A stretch of 64,000 nt of DNA from the NCBI RefSeq assembly GCF_000264905.1, contig NW_006763132.1:61019-125018 (forward strand), written 5' to 3'. Below, one piece after another: positions 21,629 through 34,602 of this stretch. The position numbers and the translations under genes were made by a program. Origin of the DNA: Stereum hirsutum FP-91666 SS1 (taxonomy: Eukaryota; Basidiomycota; Agaricomycetes; Russulales; Stereaceae). The first letter of the stretch is position 1, and each line of letters opens with the position of its first letter. The notes under the pieces are model-generated. The model ran no database searches. It had not been told where the DNA came from and saw only the letters and a program-made list of their open reading frames with translations.

Positions 21629-24600
21629 CCAAGTTATGATTAGATTATTTTCGGACATGTATCAGTCGCCCATGTATACTATGTGTTATGAAACTAGATA
21701 TATACTATGACTGTATGCTCGTCCATCGGGCTCATTCGCCTCAGTTTGGTGACTTCTTCATGCTACCATAAACCGAAAACTTCGTTCAGGGCGATCACGG
21801 ATGTTTCATAGGTGCACAAGGAATGATAGCCATATTGGGTTTGTTCTACGTACACATGCAATCGGACAGACGGACACGGCGCGATGGATCGCTTGATAGG
21901 CTAGCCTTTCGTTCCGCAGTTACGCAACGCGGGGTGTTGGGAGTCCCGAAAAGTGGTGCGCAAGAAAACACTTGTATTAGTGGAGTCGATAGGTGAAAAC
22001 ATACCGTTCCATGTAGGTACGCAACACAGAAATCAGAACGTCCCGACGGATAAGGTCCCACTAGCTTGATACTTCGACTGACGTACCGTACACTTCATGC
22101 AGAGAGAGTCATCAGGGTTCAAAAGATATCAAAGCCTCTTCTATGGTGAGGAAGCCTCGGTCGCATAAGTTAAACATAGGAGGCACTGCAGCGAGTTGTT
22201 TAGCTACATACCCGAAACATAGGAGAACAGAGCCCTGAGATCGTTCGGCAATCAATGGCGGGATGCCCATTCTTCTAAGCGCTGATACCATAGAAGGATT
22301 CGCGCTCATGGGCGCTATATGTACTATCACAGCGTCATAGACGGGCGCAAGTAAGGCCGATCAAAAAGGTCCTAGTGGGAATCGACGCAAATCATTACGC
22401 CATTGAGAGAATTTGTCTCACCCGTCAACTGAAATCCTCGAAGTGATACTAACATGGTGAACAGTCAAGATTCGTATTGCTTGTATGCCTATGGCACAGA
22501 ACGCTTTGTTGTGACGGCTAATAGCAGCCGATAACGTGGAGAGATAACCAAGGGCCTAGAGAAGGTGCCGAATAGCGACCGATGTATGAAGAGGAGGGAA
22601 AACGTCACCCCCGATGGATCTAGGGCGTGGCCTAAGCAATCTACCACGAAGCTGAACAGTTTCCCACAGGACCACATAATCATCCTGAAGGCAACACTCT
22701 CGGAGTTCAGTCGTATCCGGCTTTTGCGGAGTGAAATAGCGTTTTTTCTCCCGGTCTTGTGCAACAAGTTCTTTGTTAGAACCTCTAAATAAATCTCCGT
22801 GATCGACATTCACTGGATTCGTTGGTGTCCTTCCAGCTCACATTTCTGCCTTCAAGCCATGCTTCATCGCGGTTATAGCATCAGGGTAAGTATTGTAACG
22901 GAATGTCTGTGGCCTCGGAGTCCCGCAACGTATCTGCATTCCCAACCGTCTGTTTGGCCAGGAGAATGAGTAAGAAATGCCAATTGGACTTGCTGAAAGG
23001 GACTATCCCTATCAGTTTCTCAGTCCTGTTCCTCCGAGCCTCTCGTACTCAGTGCACTGACGAAAACCCGGAAGGAAAGAAAACAAAAGAAGCAAGAAGT
23101 AATACATACAATGGTCATCATTTACTTGTCGTCAACTCCAGAGGTGGTACCTTTTCCACGAATTCGCAACACCGCTTTTGAATTCATCCTCCTACCTTCG
23201 CCCAACTTTGATGAACGTTTGCTACAGTATCTCTACACTTGGCGATCCCATCAACGTATAGCTGATAGCGGATGATACCTACGCAAATCCTCGGAGCTGT
23301 GCGGATCGACAGGGATGGAAGTTGTTAGCCTTATGAGAATGCGTGATCCGAAGGTATAGAGAGAATTCCCTGGCATGCTCAAACAGCGCTGGGAGGCAAT
23401 CCCGATTGCACCTTAACAACATGGCATCTGTTAGAAAGCAGCCGAGGACTGCGATCTCTTTACCGGCTATCGGGAGGACAAGCACATCAGCCAAAATGCA
23501 CAGCTCACACAAATGATCGAAATCGGTGATAGGCGATGCCAATTGTTCACCAGGGGCTGGTGAGCTATTTTTCCGAGCATGGTCGATTCCTGCGCGTGAT
23601 GTTTCCTTGCTCGCCACACTGAGAATTCAGGGCACCATACGTCGTGATCACACGTGAATAAAAGAACAAGTAGTATCATATTGGAGAGCGGGCTCGTAGA
23701 TATAGGAGGACACCGCGAACAGGAACAAAAAACGTGACCGGATACACAGTCCGAAGTCAACTAAGGTTTTAAATGCACAAAATAAAAGAAAACCATTACC
23801 GTCACGATGAGTTGACACGTTTCTCAGAGACAGGGATATGTGCTACACCGATCAATTCATCGCGGTCCAATGAAAGGCAAACAACTGCGAGACCGCACTT
23901 GAGCAACACTGAGTCAATGAAATACGATTCAATAAACACCAAGAATACCATAGCCAGATGTGCGAGATAGGAAGTAGGCATAGAAACTGGTGTTATAACT
24001 AGCGGCGCAAGCTCACGGGCCTCGCAAACTATTGCAGGATGTTGAGACTTTCAAAATTCGTACCATATAACTATAATATCATATAATTTTCTGTGCCTAG
24101 CACCGTAACCGCATAACACTCTCTTAGGTCACGAGCGACGGGGTCTCTGACCTGAGCTGTCTCATCCTTTCTTTCGTCCTCTCTGTTTGTCATGATATCT
24201 CTCTTCCCTGCCGCCTTGGGTATTTCCTTCATTCCCGCTCTCATGCCATAATAACGTCTGAGACGACGGTGGGCTGAGATGAGGAGGGCTATACATGTTA
24301 TGTATACACTTCTCGAGCATGAGGGCGTAAGGTCCTGAGCCGGACGACGACGTTGTTGGGGAACGGAGCAAGTGAAGAGCAAGCGGAGGATGGACACTCA
24401 TTTATTTTCAAACCGCACCTCCTCGGAGCTGTGTAGATGGGCCGAAAATTTCTCATACCTGTCGAACTAGGGTAATCAAAGTCCAGTGCGGTACGTGCGG
24501 ACATGAAGTGTCGGATGCGTATGACGTGCGGTCGAGAGCTGTTTCCCAGCAGCTTGGGTATTCATACTGAATCGAACTAAAACTGGCAACGTGTTTGCAC

Positions 24601-24863
24601 TGCTTGGTTTTGGCGCACCATCTTGGGCGCATTCGGCTGCTAGAAAGGATGGAGCGTTGCCCCGCCAGCTGAGAAGCGCTGCGGGCTGGAGCGGTGTTCA
24701 GCCGCATATGGCGCTGTGACATCGTTGGCAACTCGATATTTGATCAGCTCCCCCCACCTAAGCGGCCCGGCATGCCTACCTTAACTGTCTCCGTTGGCGT
24801 TGGATATCAGATTTACCTTCTTTCTTTTTGTCTTGTGTTCCTCTCTCATACATCGCAAGGAAC
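21629..24863. other. 3.2 kb without a recognisable gene
   Basis: All open frames here are short, lack family resemblance and cannot be chained across introns. The longest stretches (22112-22330 -, 22489-22813 -, 23279-23760 -, 24071-24731 -) show no motif I recognise. The last few hundred bases are the promoter side of the MFS gene. Decayed mobile elements are possible but no inverted or long terminal repeats were seen. Confidence 0.5.
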
Positions 24864-27373
24864 ATGTCGGGCGCCACTCAGCTAGACAGAGCCCCTCAGT
24901 CAGAGGCTCGTGACGATGATTTCGAGCAGCATACAGTAGACCAACCTGCGCCTCATCCTGACAACGACGACACGCGGACACTCTCTGGTCACGAAGGTGG
25001 GCAAAAGCAGAAGAACTCCAAAGAGGGGGCGAAGGGGACGGAGGAGGATGAGTGGGCAACTAATCCTGCCAATCCGCGCAACTGGTCTCCAGCAAAGAAA
25101 TGGCTCATGACTTGTATTGTGAGTCGCTCAATTTCAATCAAGGTTCATATGATGCATTTTTCAGGCTGAACTCGCTGAAAATGTACACCTTAGGTCTCTC
25201 TATATACATTTGTCACCCCCCTTGCTAGCTCAATGATGTCTCCTGCCCTTCCGGATATTGCCATCCACTTCAATATCACAAATGAGACTATCTTGTCCCT
25301 CACCTTATCTATTTTTTTGCTCGCCTTCGCTATCAGCCCGCTGTTTTATGCCCCAATGTCCGAAATGTATGGCAGGGTCTGGGTAAGCAGTTCCGTCCTC
25401 TGTGCTATTGTTTGTTTTTACTGATCGTCGAGAATATTCTCCCGTTTAGGTATTGCACTTGAATAACTTAGCCTTTCTCGCTTTTAATATCGGTTGCGCG
25501 TTTGCGAAGAATACGGGATCGTTCATAGGATTCCGCTTCCTTGGTGAGTGGCTACGCCTGTCTCGAGGAACAGAGGAGTCGAACTGACATAAATGGTGCA
25601 GCGGGCTGGGTAGGATCCGCGCCCCTTGCCGTCGGTGGAGGCGTCATCCAAGGTGATAACTTAATGCTCGCTTTCCAATATTGTGTGGTCTGACAAGACG
25701 CAGATCTGTTTGCTCCTCAACATAGATCGACTGCTATGGGATTGTACACGTTCGTAATCGACCCATGTTGCATTCTAATTCTCGCTTGTAATATTCATTT
25801 TATTTTATCCGTTCCTCGTAGGATGGGGCCTCTCGTCGGCCCAGTCGTCGGTCCGATAGCTGGCGGTACGTCTCTCACTGTACAGTTGTTAGGACACGCG
25901 CTCAACTCATCAGACGTCCTCTAGGTTTCATAACAGGTATGCATGCCGTTCACCGTCCATACCCTCATGCTGAAGTAGGTCCTGCTCGCAGAAACAATCG
26001 GATACAAGTATATATTCATCGTCATTGTCGGCGTCGCGGCCGTTGCCGCTTGCGTAGGCATACCTTTCCTCCGCGAGACATATGCTCCAATCATCCAGCA
26101 GCGCATTCTGCAAAAGCAGAGTGATGAGGAATCCCATGCCGTCTCGTCTGCTCTGATTCGTAGCCGTCGCGACCAGTTGGGTTTGTTATGGACCAACCTT
26201 ACGCGGCCGTTCGTCATGCTCTCTCAGAGCCTCATCTGCTTCGTATTGAGTCTCTATATGGCACTGTACGTCTAGACGTACCCCGTCACCTTTTGAACAA
26301 CTGACGCACATCACGGGTTATAGGATCTATGGTATGGCCATAAATACTTCTCCTGGAATGTATCTCACTAAAAACTCTAGGCATATATTATCTGATGTTC
26401 ACCACCTTCCCCGGTATGTCATACCTGACTATGATAGGGTGGTCTTCACACTCATGCTTATTTTTGTATCGTATAGACCTCTTCTCGGACGTGTACCACT
26501 TCAGTGCTGGAATCTCTGGTCTTACCTATATAGGCCTTGGAGTTGGCTTCTTGACCGCGACCTATGGCGCTGCCCGTATCGGCAACAATATTTACGCCAA
26601 TGTGCGACGAAACTCTTTTACTATTGACTGAACATCGCTCACATCCGAGACTCTAGCTGAGTGCACATAACGATGGACAAGGGAAGCCTGAATTCCGTGT
26701 TCCTGTGCTCATCGTTGGATCGTTCTTTGTGCCGATTGGACTTTTGTAAGTCGATGCGTATTTATCTTCCCCGTCTACTACAGAGACTGACCGTGTAATT
26801 TCTCCTCCACAGTGTTTGTGAGTTTCACTACATTCTAGGTTGATGCGCTCTCATTGCATGGACTAGATGGCTGGAGTGCGGCTGCGCACACTCACTGGAT
26901 TGTACCCATCATTGGGACGGCAATATTTGGTGCAGGGTTGATGACGACGTTGTGAGTTGTCTTTACTTTGAGCGTTTATCACATGTGATGCAGTCGGGGC
27001 TGAGTTCTTTCATCATCGTCACGTTAGCCTCCCGATCCAACTCTACCTCGTAGATGCCTTCCAATACGGTGCATCCGCTCTGAGCGCTGCAGCGGTGAGT
27101 TCTATATACATGCTCCCACAATCCACATTCTATCAGGTCTTGCTCGGCTGGTATAATCAAAACGCTCATCAATGCTACGATCCCTCGCAGGTCTCACGCT
27201 CCCTCGTCGGGTTCGCCTTCCCCCTGTTTGGCCAACAGATGTTCGACGCTCTTGGATACGGAGGAGGGAATTCGCTCCTCGCTGGTTTGGCCATTGTTCT
27301 CGGCATTCCCTTCCCTATTTGGTTATGGTACTACGGAGAGCAAATGAGAATGAAGAGTTCTCTTACCCGTTAG
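24864..27373 (+). CDS. MFS transporter, DHA1 drug/polyamine exporter type, 12 TM
   Basis: Proton antiporter of the major facilitator superfamily at the plasma membrane. Start MSGATQLDRAPQ opens a hydrophilic N-terminal tail of about 90 residues ending ANPRNWSPAKKWLMT, the usual fungal DHA1 lead-in. Membrane segments follow across about ten exons: SMMSPALPDIAIHF, SLTLSIFLLAFAISPLF, then motif A-like PMSEMYGRVW, FIGFRFLAGWVGSAPLAVGG, DLFAPQHRSTAMGLY and the motif-C-like GPLVGPVVGPIAGGFI. The central loop begins IPFLRETYAPIIQQRIL. The second half contains KPEFRVPVLIVGSFFVPIGL, HWIVPIIGTAIFGAGL, LPIQLYLVDAFQYGASAL and GIPFPIWLWYYGEQMR near the stop. All parts of the family are present and no frameshift is seen. 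Family members export azoles, mycotoxins or polyamines; the substrate here is unknown. Confidence 0.92.
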
Positions 27374-29200
27374 GCGACACCTTTGTTTCGGACTCCTGCG
27401 CTTCAGCCCAAGGACTCTATTTATTATGTCCTACAGATTACGTCATTCGCTTACTGAGCTTCATGATACAACGTAGCTTATTTATTTTACCACGTCACTC
27501 GTTCACGATAAACGTCATGGATAGACACTCGTATGGACGTTCAGAGCCTCGTATGTGTATTTATAGGTCGGTCCTTATTTATTCAAAAAGCTTTCTCATG
27601 TGTTCGCCACATTCGCCATTGACACCATGCCACGGACGGTAAAGAACATTTTCTGGGCTGCCTGAGGGCGGTAATGTAGGGTCCCTGATGGGCGTCGGCG
27701 AAGATCCGGGGATGTTTATGAACGGGTGCGGTAGCATCCGAACAAGGAGAATTCCTCTACGTAGCATGCAAACGTAGTACCTTAGTGTTGGACTTCCGAG
27801 GTAGCAAATCGAACACGGAAATGATGGGGCTTAGTCTGGAATTGCGGCAAAAGGTGGGCTCAGAGTCGGAGATCAGGTACGTCGTGTGCCTTATGTATGT
27901 CTCGGATCCACGCTTCACGCCGAGTGAGTGCGGACGGAAGACATACAAATAAGAATTATTGCCTGTGAAAGGATACATTAGCTCTGGCAGTCGAGTCACA
28001 GCTTCCATTGACATCAGGTGAACTCTGGAGAGGTTATGAGCATCCATATCAAAGACGTTTCGAATTGGGTACTCTCAGTTAATTGTCATTGTATACTATC
28101 GAGACGGAAATCCGAGAAGCGCGCGGGGGGGTAGGCGTACGCTTATAATTAAGATGAAGAGGGAGAATATGTTCATCGTTCAACGCTATGCTGGGAAGCT
28201 AATATATGCACCATACATGCCGTTATGGAAAATAGTAAACATGTCGAGCAGAGCCCAGCCGAGTCACCTCCGCGCCCGTTGTGACTGCAGACTCTCGTTC
28301 TAAGGTGGAATATGTTATATCGATATTTTTATCAACAAATTGTCGGAGGGAAAGGATACATCGCTGCCTTGGGTCAAGGCCCTCATAGTGAACATAGGAA
28401 ATGCGAGCATGGATAATGCGGACGTCCTCGAGACACTCGACCATCACAGAACACAGTAAAGCATTTCCTAAAAGAGGTACTTCAAACGTTCATGCCCCAG
28501 CGTACACATGACTGCCAATCGTCTCAGCTGTACCTCACTGTTGAGATCAACATTAGCGAGACATGGACGCTCGAGAATGTTTTGCGTACTACGCCAAGTA
28601 TTTCTTCCTTCCGTGCTAGCCTCGTACCTTGGCTCCTAGCCTGCCTTCTGGACCTCCGCGTGCCTAATTGCCAACAACGGGCGGAAGCAAAACGAGACAC
28701 AACCTGAATCGGGAACAGGATGGAGGAGGGATCGGGCGCACGAGGCGGTGCGATTTTGCTTCCGCTCTAGCGCCGTCCGCTACCGATCGCGACAATCCCG
28801 CGGGTGCCCGCCCCATTGGTCACTACATGACCGCCACCTCACGAGAATAAGCGCCCATGAGCACCTCTATGTCTGATATCGAAACTAGACGAGTGCGACG
28901 GGTACGCATGGGTGAAAGGTAAGGGATAACAGTGAGAATAAGCATAGTTTTTCACTGCTTCAAAAATATCTACCGTCGAAATAAGCGGTATGCAGGAGAC
29001 ATGAATGATCTGGAAAGAACGCAGGGCAGCCATGCCACCGCGGAGGAATGTTTACATCGACGAGTTTGAGGAGTGATGACGACTCGGATTACCACTCCAA
29101 ATCACAAGAGCTGAAACATCGCTTCTCCCAGTCATGCCGAGACACACTTCATCCAAGCAAAACTAAAGGGCCAACGATGACCGATATGAACGCTTCTTGG
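27374..29200. other. Intergenic, no gene seen
   Basis: Short unrelated open frames only (27757-28047 -, 28223-28447 -, 28839-29033 -). No repeat or RNA structure was recognised. Confidence 0.45.
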
Positions 29201-29204
29201 CTCA

Positions 29205-29960
29205 CCTGAGCAGGACCATGCCTCGCCTTCCAGTTCTCCTTGATATCTCGTTATAAAAACTTGCTCCATTAACCACATGCCCTCCGGCATCTTGATAGGC
29301 AGTTTTCCTCCACCACCGCGCAGTCTGAATCTTCGATCGCTTGCCCGACGACGAGGCAGCCCACGATCGTGTATTTCTTCGGGAGGGGCAAGTGAGGAGA
29401 GGTGGCATTAGCTGTCATTGTTGTTGTGACAGTCGTGACAGCCATGATAGCGGAACCGTTCATGATCGTGTGAGAGGAGGTGCTGTCACGAGTGGTAAGT
29501 AGGTAACAGGCAAGGTGCCAAACTCGACATTCAACAAATCCTAGACCTCTGCAGATTTGTACATCACCTGGGCTTTGTCAGATATAACAGAGTGACGCCA
29601 ACGAGAATAATAGGTGACAGAGGAAGATAAGATAGAACGAGTTAGAGGTAGCATGTCAAAGAAGAATGGTAATGGCTAAGGAAGGGATGACGTACAAGAC
29701 ACCGTCCGACCTGTCCGAGCATGATCACACCACCGGCGTTGCTCAACCTCGACTAAAGACGTGGACCCACGATCTAAAATACGAACGGCCGGTTGGCCAA
29801 CAAGCATCAATGTCGACTGGCCAGCTCTGTCGACTGCCCACTTGGAGCGAGAGCATAGCACTTACATCCAACGTCCCTCTCGCCCTTCTCCCAAAACCTC
29901 CCCTCCGCCAGCCCCACATCCACTGGCACCAAATAAAGTTTAATTCGTCGTAAAAAGGAA
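29205..29960 (-). pseudogene. Acetoacetyl-CoA synthetase fragment, C-terminal part, decayed
   Basis: A minus-strand copy of the 3' part of the intact gene at 35758-40139. Clear matches: KKYTIVGCLVVGQAIEDSDC here against KKHTISDCLVVGQALKDATG there; AEGRFWEKGERDV here against the EGRF and EKGERGV blocks there; and the segment at about 29690-29770, which matches the intact exon around SRMDNAGGVIMLGRSDGV at DNA level. A stop replaces the residue after the SAE motif (AEV-stop, near 29545) and the frame is lost after the VVGQA region. The PPSRTPQ insertion of the intact gene is absent, so the copy may predate that expansion. Confidence 0.78.
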
Positions 29961-30074
29961 AACGTGCTCCTAGAGGACTTACCTCTGTGGCCCCGTCCTA
30001 GAGTCAAATTGTGCCTATGCTTTGCTTCTGTCTGTCAACGATAGGCACGAACTTTCACTTCCACCAAGGTGATC

Positions 30075-30220
30075 ACAGACATTCAATGATCACGTTCTGG
30101 AGCACAGTATGTGATGACACCGGGATCATAGATAAGGAAGTCGAACGGGCGAGCAAGCTAAGACCAAGTATACGGAAAATATTCTCTGGAGTAGGGATGA
30201 GAGAGCAAGGCTGTGTCGGT
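30075..30220 (+). pseudogene. Acetoacetyl-CoA synthetase fragment, N-terminal part, opposite strand
   Basis: On the plus strand, HSMITFWSTVCDDTGIIDKE aligns with IDHVDLFWDAVWDETGIIGE in exon 1 of the intact gene. In a shifted frame, AKTKYTENILWSRDERARL aligns with AKLNWAENMLWCRDENKIAL. The order is right and the spacing close to the parent, with an internal frameshift and a deletion of the Gly-rich spacer. It points away from the C-terminal fragment on its left. Confidence 0.7.
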
Positions 30221-30916
30221 GGGTCTGGTACGTTCTCAGGCTCTGAACAAGTAGCAGGTGCGGCCTATAGCATCGTACAAGTTCGGTACAATCGTCACAG
30301 TTCGTCGAGCAGAGAGGTAAGTAGTAAATGAACCAAAATGTAGAAGAAATTCGTCTGGTCGAGTTGAAGTTGTGCGCAAGTCGCACGAGCGACGAGAACG
30401 ATGACGTCACAGCTGTAGAGTTTGCGGACTTTGCCGGTGGCAACTTTGTGGCAACCTTCCTCCCGGGAAGGGTCTCGAGCCTAAAAAAAAGGTTGGGCAA
30501 AGGTAGTGTTTTTGAGCACACTCACGAGGCCGAGAATAAAATATGTCCATGATAAAGAATGTAGTGGACAAAAGCGCATTTTTGAGCGGCTTTGGAGCCC
30601 CATTGCTCCCAGGAAAAGCCGATAAGTACTTCCGTTTCATCAAGACTACGGTTCACGCAGAATATCACTGAGCATAAGAGAGTGACAACACTCGATTTAA
30701 AACAATTATAAATAATAACAATGGCTACAAGGATGCCATGCAAACCATAAATACTCAACAGAACAGACCCGCGGATCAAAAGCAACACTGAAAACCTAAG
30801 GAAAGGATCACCCAAAACACCAAAGGAATGTCTTTAAATGAGCGGGATAAATTTGACTAACGCAATGAAGGGGAGACAAAGAAATATTGAGCACCGCGCA
30901 AAGATCCACGAGTACT
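30221..30916. other. Intergenic, no gene seen
   Basis: Open frames at 30328-30552 (+) and 30407-30815 (-) have no recognisable content. Confidence 0.4.
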
Positions 30917-33116
30917 CTAAGCAGCAGTCGTGACGGGGACCGCTGTGTTCATCGTCACAGAGCCCGAGGCCGTCGCCCAAACGGAGGTGGTGTTCCAAAC
31001 AGAGACGGTAGTGGAAGCAGAAGCAGACGCCGTCGCCGTAATGGAGGTGGCGTTCCAAACAGGGACGGTGGTAGAAGCGGATACCGTAGCGGACGTGATG
31101 GGGCTAACGGAGTTCTTGTCGATGAAAAGAGCAGCAACCGCGTTGGGGAGGAAGGAGAAAGGAGGATTGACGGGACCGGTGAGAGTGGCGGAGGGAGAGG
31201 GAAGAACGACTGAGGTAAGGCCGGTCGCAGCGGCGGAAGCGCATGAACCGTTGTCGGTCCAGTCACCAGAAGCGCCGCCTATCGAATGAAATCAAAATGA
31301 GCATCCGAGAAGAGATAAAATAAGAGCACAAGAAAGAACACTCACCGGGTACATCGGCCTCGCTATAGTACTTCGCAGTCCAGAGGTGGCCATTGTAAGT
31401 CACCTTGGAACCGCCGGGGTATGCAAGGGAGGAACTCCAAGCGGACACCCCACTGCAGCCATGGCCACTGGATCCAGTGCTACTGGTAGTCGGCGAACTG
31501 GTGGTGGGAGATCCTCCGCCACCGCCACCTCCACCGCTGATGGGGAACGCTGAGCCACGGACGGTCTTGATCCAGGTCGCGTCAGCGTGTGGGTATTGCC
31601 ACACACTAACACCGGCATTCTGCCAGTAAGGTTTTGAACTTAGATTACAATATTCTCGACGGCAAAGGAGGTTAAAAACGAGACTTACCCATCCAGAGTT
31701 CTTCGCCTGAGCAACACAGGTGGCGAGCGTGGAAGGATTGATGTAGCCTTGTCCTGAATGTAACGTTTAGAGTACAACAGGGGAATATGTAGTATGACGA
31801 GACGTACCGTTGGTCGCATCAGCAGTGGTGGCAGGCTTTCCAATGACAAGCTTGTTCAACGGGACGCCATTGGCCTCGATCTGGAAGACGGAAGTCTGGG
31901 GCCAGCTTGAGGAAGAGGAGGTCAAGAGACCATTGCACTAGTCGAGTAATGGGATCAGACTATATTATGGTGCAAGGTTAGGAGCAAATATACCGTGGTG
32001 TATTCAGAAGCACCCTCTGCGTGGAAGATAGTCGAGCGGTATCAGTCGCGCGATCACAAAACGAAGCTGACCTTATACTCACGGTTATAGAACTAAGTTC
32101 ATATATGAGCAACGAGATAAATGGAGACAAAACAGGGAACATACCTGAACGTTGTACCAATCTATCAGGTTGCCGACGCTCTTGTCGATTTTTAGGTACC
32201 CTTTGGAGGAAAATAAATCAGGTATGCTCGCGCAGTAGGACAGAAACGACACAAACCTCCACCACCCCACCTGTTCGGCTCAAACCACGGTGCCAAAGGC
32301 GCATGGGTGACGATGTATTTGCCTTGAGGGAGCTTAGAGCGGACAGTCTGGGTGAAAGTGATCAGCCAGTTCTCGGCGCTGCCTGTACCGCCATTGAAGG
32401 CATCGAGATCTTCGTAGTCGATGTCGAGACCTGGATCAAGGAAGGGATCGTGAGGTGTCTGATTTTTATGGACGATATGAACGAGCATAATGTACCATCG
32501 ACGTTGTGGTCCAAGACCCATTGGCCCATGCTATTACCGAGGGAAGTCGCAGATTCACCGCCAGTAGTCGCTGGGAATGTTTCACGTCAGCCGTGTCGAC
32601 AGATAATATACACAAAACCTGAACTCACGGTGCTCTGTGCTCCCAAAAGCAGACGCAACAAGAGCGATACCGGCCGCGTTGTACTGCGACCTGATAGTGC
32701 TACGCTGGACGGGAGTGAGAAGCTCCCACTCCTTGACCTGATCAGCGCCCCCGGAAGAGAGCAAGAAGCTCATAGCACTATAATGGACGAAGACGGTTAG
32801 GTTCCGCTCCACAAGACGGCGAGGAAATTCCACCTACAAGACGTTGAAGCCGTTGATCGAAGCCGTAGGTGGAGGGCCAGTCTCGCCGGAAATAAATGCA
32901 TCCCTATATTCGAAGTCAGAGCATAAGCTGGGGGTCTCTGTAGACGCGAGGAGAAAAGACTGACTGATAAGCAACAAAACGAGGAGCACCGGTAACCAAG
33001 CGGCGAGTGAGATTGTGTGTATCAGCGTGAGCCCCGGACGGAGCTGCCGCGACACTGTTGATCACAACAAGGGTGCTTAGAAGTGCAGCCAAACGCTTGA
33101 AAGACGAAGAGAGCAT
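30917..33116 (-). CDS. Secreted chitinase, GH18 with CBM5/12 and Ser/Thr-rich tail
   Basis: Endo-/exo-acting beta-1,4-N-acetylglucosaminidase fold, expected in the wall or outside the cell. Eleven exons. The start MLSSSFKRLAALLSTL opens a signal peptide ending near NSVAAA. The TIM-barrel parts include FVAYQDAFISGETGPPPTAS, GINGFNV-type strand 2, MSFLLSSGGADQVKEW and the catalytic DGLDIDYED (DxxDxDxE, Glu is the acid). Then come YIVTHAPLAPWF, DWYNVQ and VSVWQYPHAD. A Gly8/Pro-Ser-Thr linker leads to a CBM5/12 module with AWSSSLAYPGGSKVTYNGHL and WTAKYYSEADVPGG, closing with DWTDNGSC. The last ~90 residues are Ser/Thr/Ala/Val-rich with imperfect repeats of TTVxVWNxTS; they suggest heavy O-glycosylation. 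The gene appears intact. A role in wall remodelling, autolysis or attack on other fungi/arthropods is family knowledge, not shown here. Confidence 0.93.
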
Positions 33117-34392
33117 GTCGACGACAGTTGGAAGGAAAGTGGTGCTATGTGGTAGCTGGAGAAGGAACTCGCTGTAGAGCAAGAGCTTGAGGGATACAAT
33201 GGCCAGACTCCCTCGAGTTTATATAGTAGTCCCACCACTGGCAGAGACCGTCCTCGACGGCCTAGGCTAGCTACCCATCGTGCAGACGTACAGCTTTCCA
33301 TCAGGTGAATTCTGCTCCCGAGGCGCAGAAGACGCAATCGTTGACCAGGCTGGGTAGTTGGGCATACAAATCTCATGAAAAGGCGCACACCACCACACCC
33401 CCATATCGTACAGACGCCGCACGCGATTGGATTCCTACAGCCAAGGTGCCCGCTGCGGTTGGGCTCAGCATTCGTGGCGTTTAATCTGAGGCATTTGCTG
33501 CCTCTTTCGCAACTATAGACAGGATGAGATTATATTTTGCCTCAAGGGAAAAAATCGGTGAGCCAAGGAAACACCTTCTGCATTCATTCGCTGCTCGGAC
33601 TCGGAATATCTGCACAACGAATGGCATAGCGTGAAGACAAAAGCGAATAACGAGGCGGTTTTGCAACTGCTTTCACAATTGCACTTCGAAATCTTTCACG
33701 CGCGCCTAATGTCAACTCTGCTGACCAGACAGAACTCTTCGATTTCTGAGTTGGGGCGCGCATATGCGCACACGATCAGCAGTGCATTGTAGCTGCGTGG
33801 AAGAATAACCTAACTGTTTCAAGCCTTCCACGGTTGGAAGCATGCTTTGTTTAATACATCTGTGTCAATATTTGGCGCTGCAGATTTCTCCTTGTCTAGA
33901 GTCGTGGAAGTAGCTATGCCAATATCATCGCAGAACGTGATCAACCACATATGGTCGTTTGAACGGGCTTCCGAAGATGGTACGATTCGAAAGTGGTTGT
34001 CGTGGTCTATAGACGGTGTCCTAGTCGGTACCGAGTCGACAGGGCCCTCGTGAGCGCGCTCAAACGACGCACATAGTACAACGGCGTACCAAACTAGGAA
34101 GGTGGGTCATCCCTTTGGAGCCATGTCGACAGCGCCTGCACCCGCCACAAAGTCTGAACAGCACCTAAACCGCCATATAAGGCCCACTGATATCTCGAGG
34201 TGCGGCGCGAAGAGAGCGGTGGAACGACTCGGAGCGGGCGCTGATGCTCTCGGTCAAAGCATGTCTCCGAAAGGAGGTACTGTATTGAGCAACGCTTCTA
34301 GAGCGCTTTATGTCCGCTCATTCCGTCTGTTTGAACAGATGGAATATTCGCCGCCATACCAAAAGTTGGTGTCAAGCTGGACATCGCCCCGA
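33117..34392. other. Intergenic, chitinase promoter side
   Basis: No supported gene. The first ~120 bases are chitinase 5' UTR/promoter by position (a TATA-like TATATAA on the minus strand lies at about 33220-33226). Confidence 0.4.
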
Positions 34393-34602
34393 TCTCCCAA
34401 TTGACCACGAGGTGCAAGCAGAGAAGTCTCTGAACCATCAAAAACGAGCGAGACGTGGGCACGATTTGTGGCGTAGAGTTTAGATGTACGTGCCACTTTT
34501 TGGACGATGCTGTATGGCTTGGTAGCGGTCCGGACTGTTTCACTTTCGCTGCTCTGAGCTCTGTCACCGTGTTTTTATGAGTAGTGCACATGGTACGCAT
34601 GA
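34393..34602. repeat. Dispersed repeat copy, related to 8059-8245
   Basis: Shares ordered blocks with 8059-8245 (GACCACGA, AGCAG, TTGGTAG, CTCTGAGCTCTGT, CATGGTACG). Here it leads directly into the tandem array starting about 34603. Confidence 0.55.

Noticed and set aside
22112..22330. Minus-strand 72-residue open frame with protein-like composition
   Set aside because: Too short, single, no neighbours to splice to and no known match.
30887..31289. Plus-strand open frames of about 110 residues
   Set aside because: They are antisense shadows of the Ser/Thr/Ala-rich last exon of the chitinase; the biased composition keeps several frames open.
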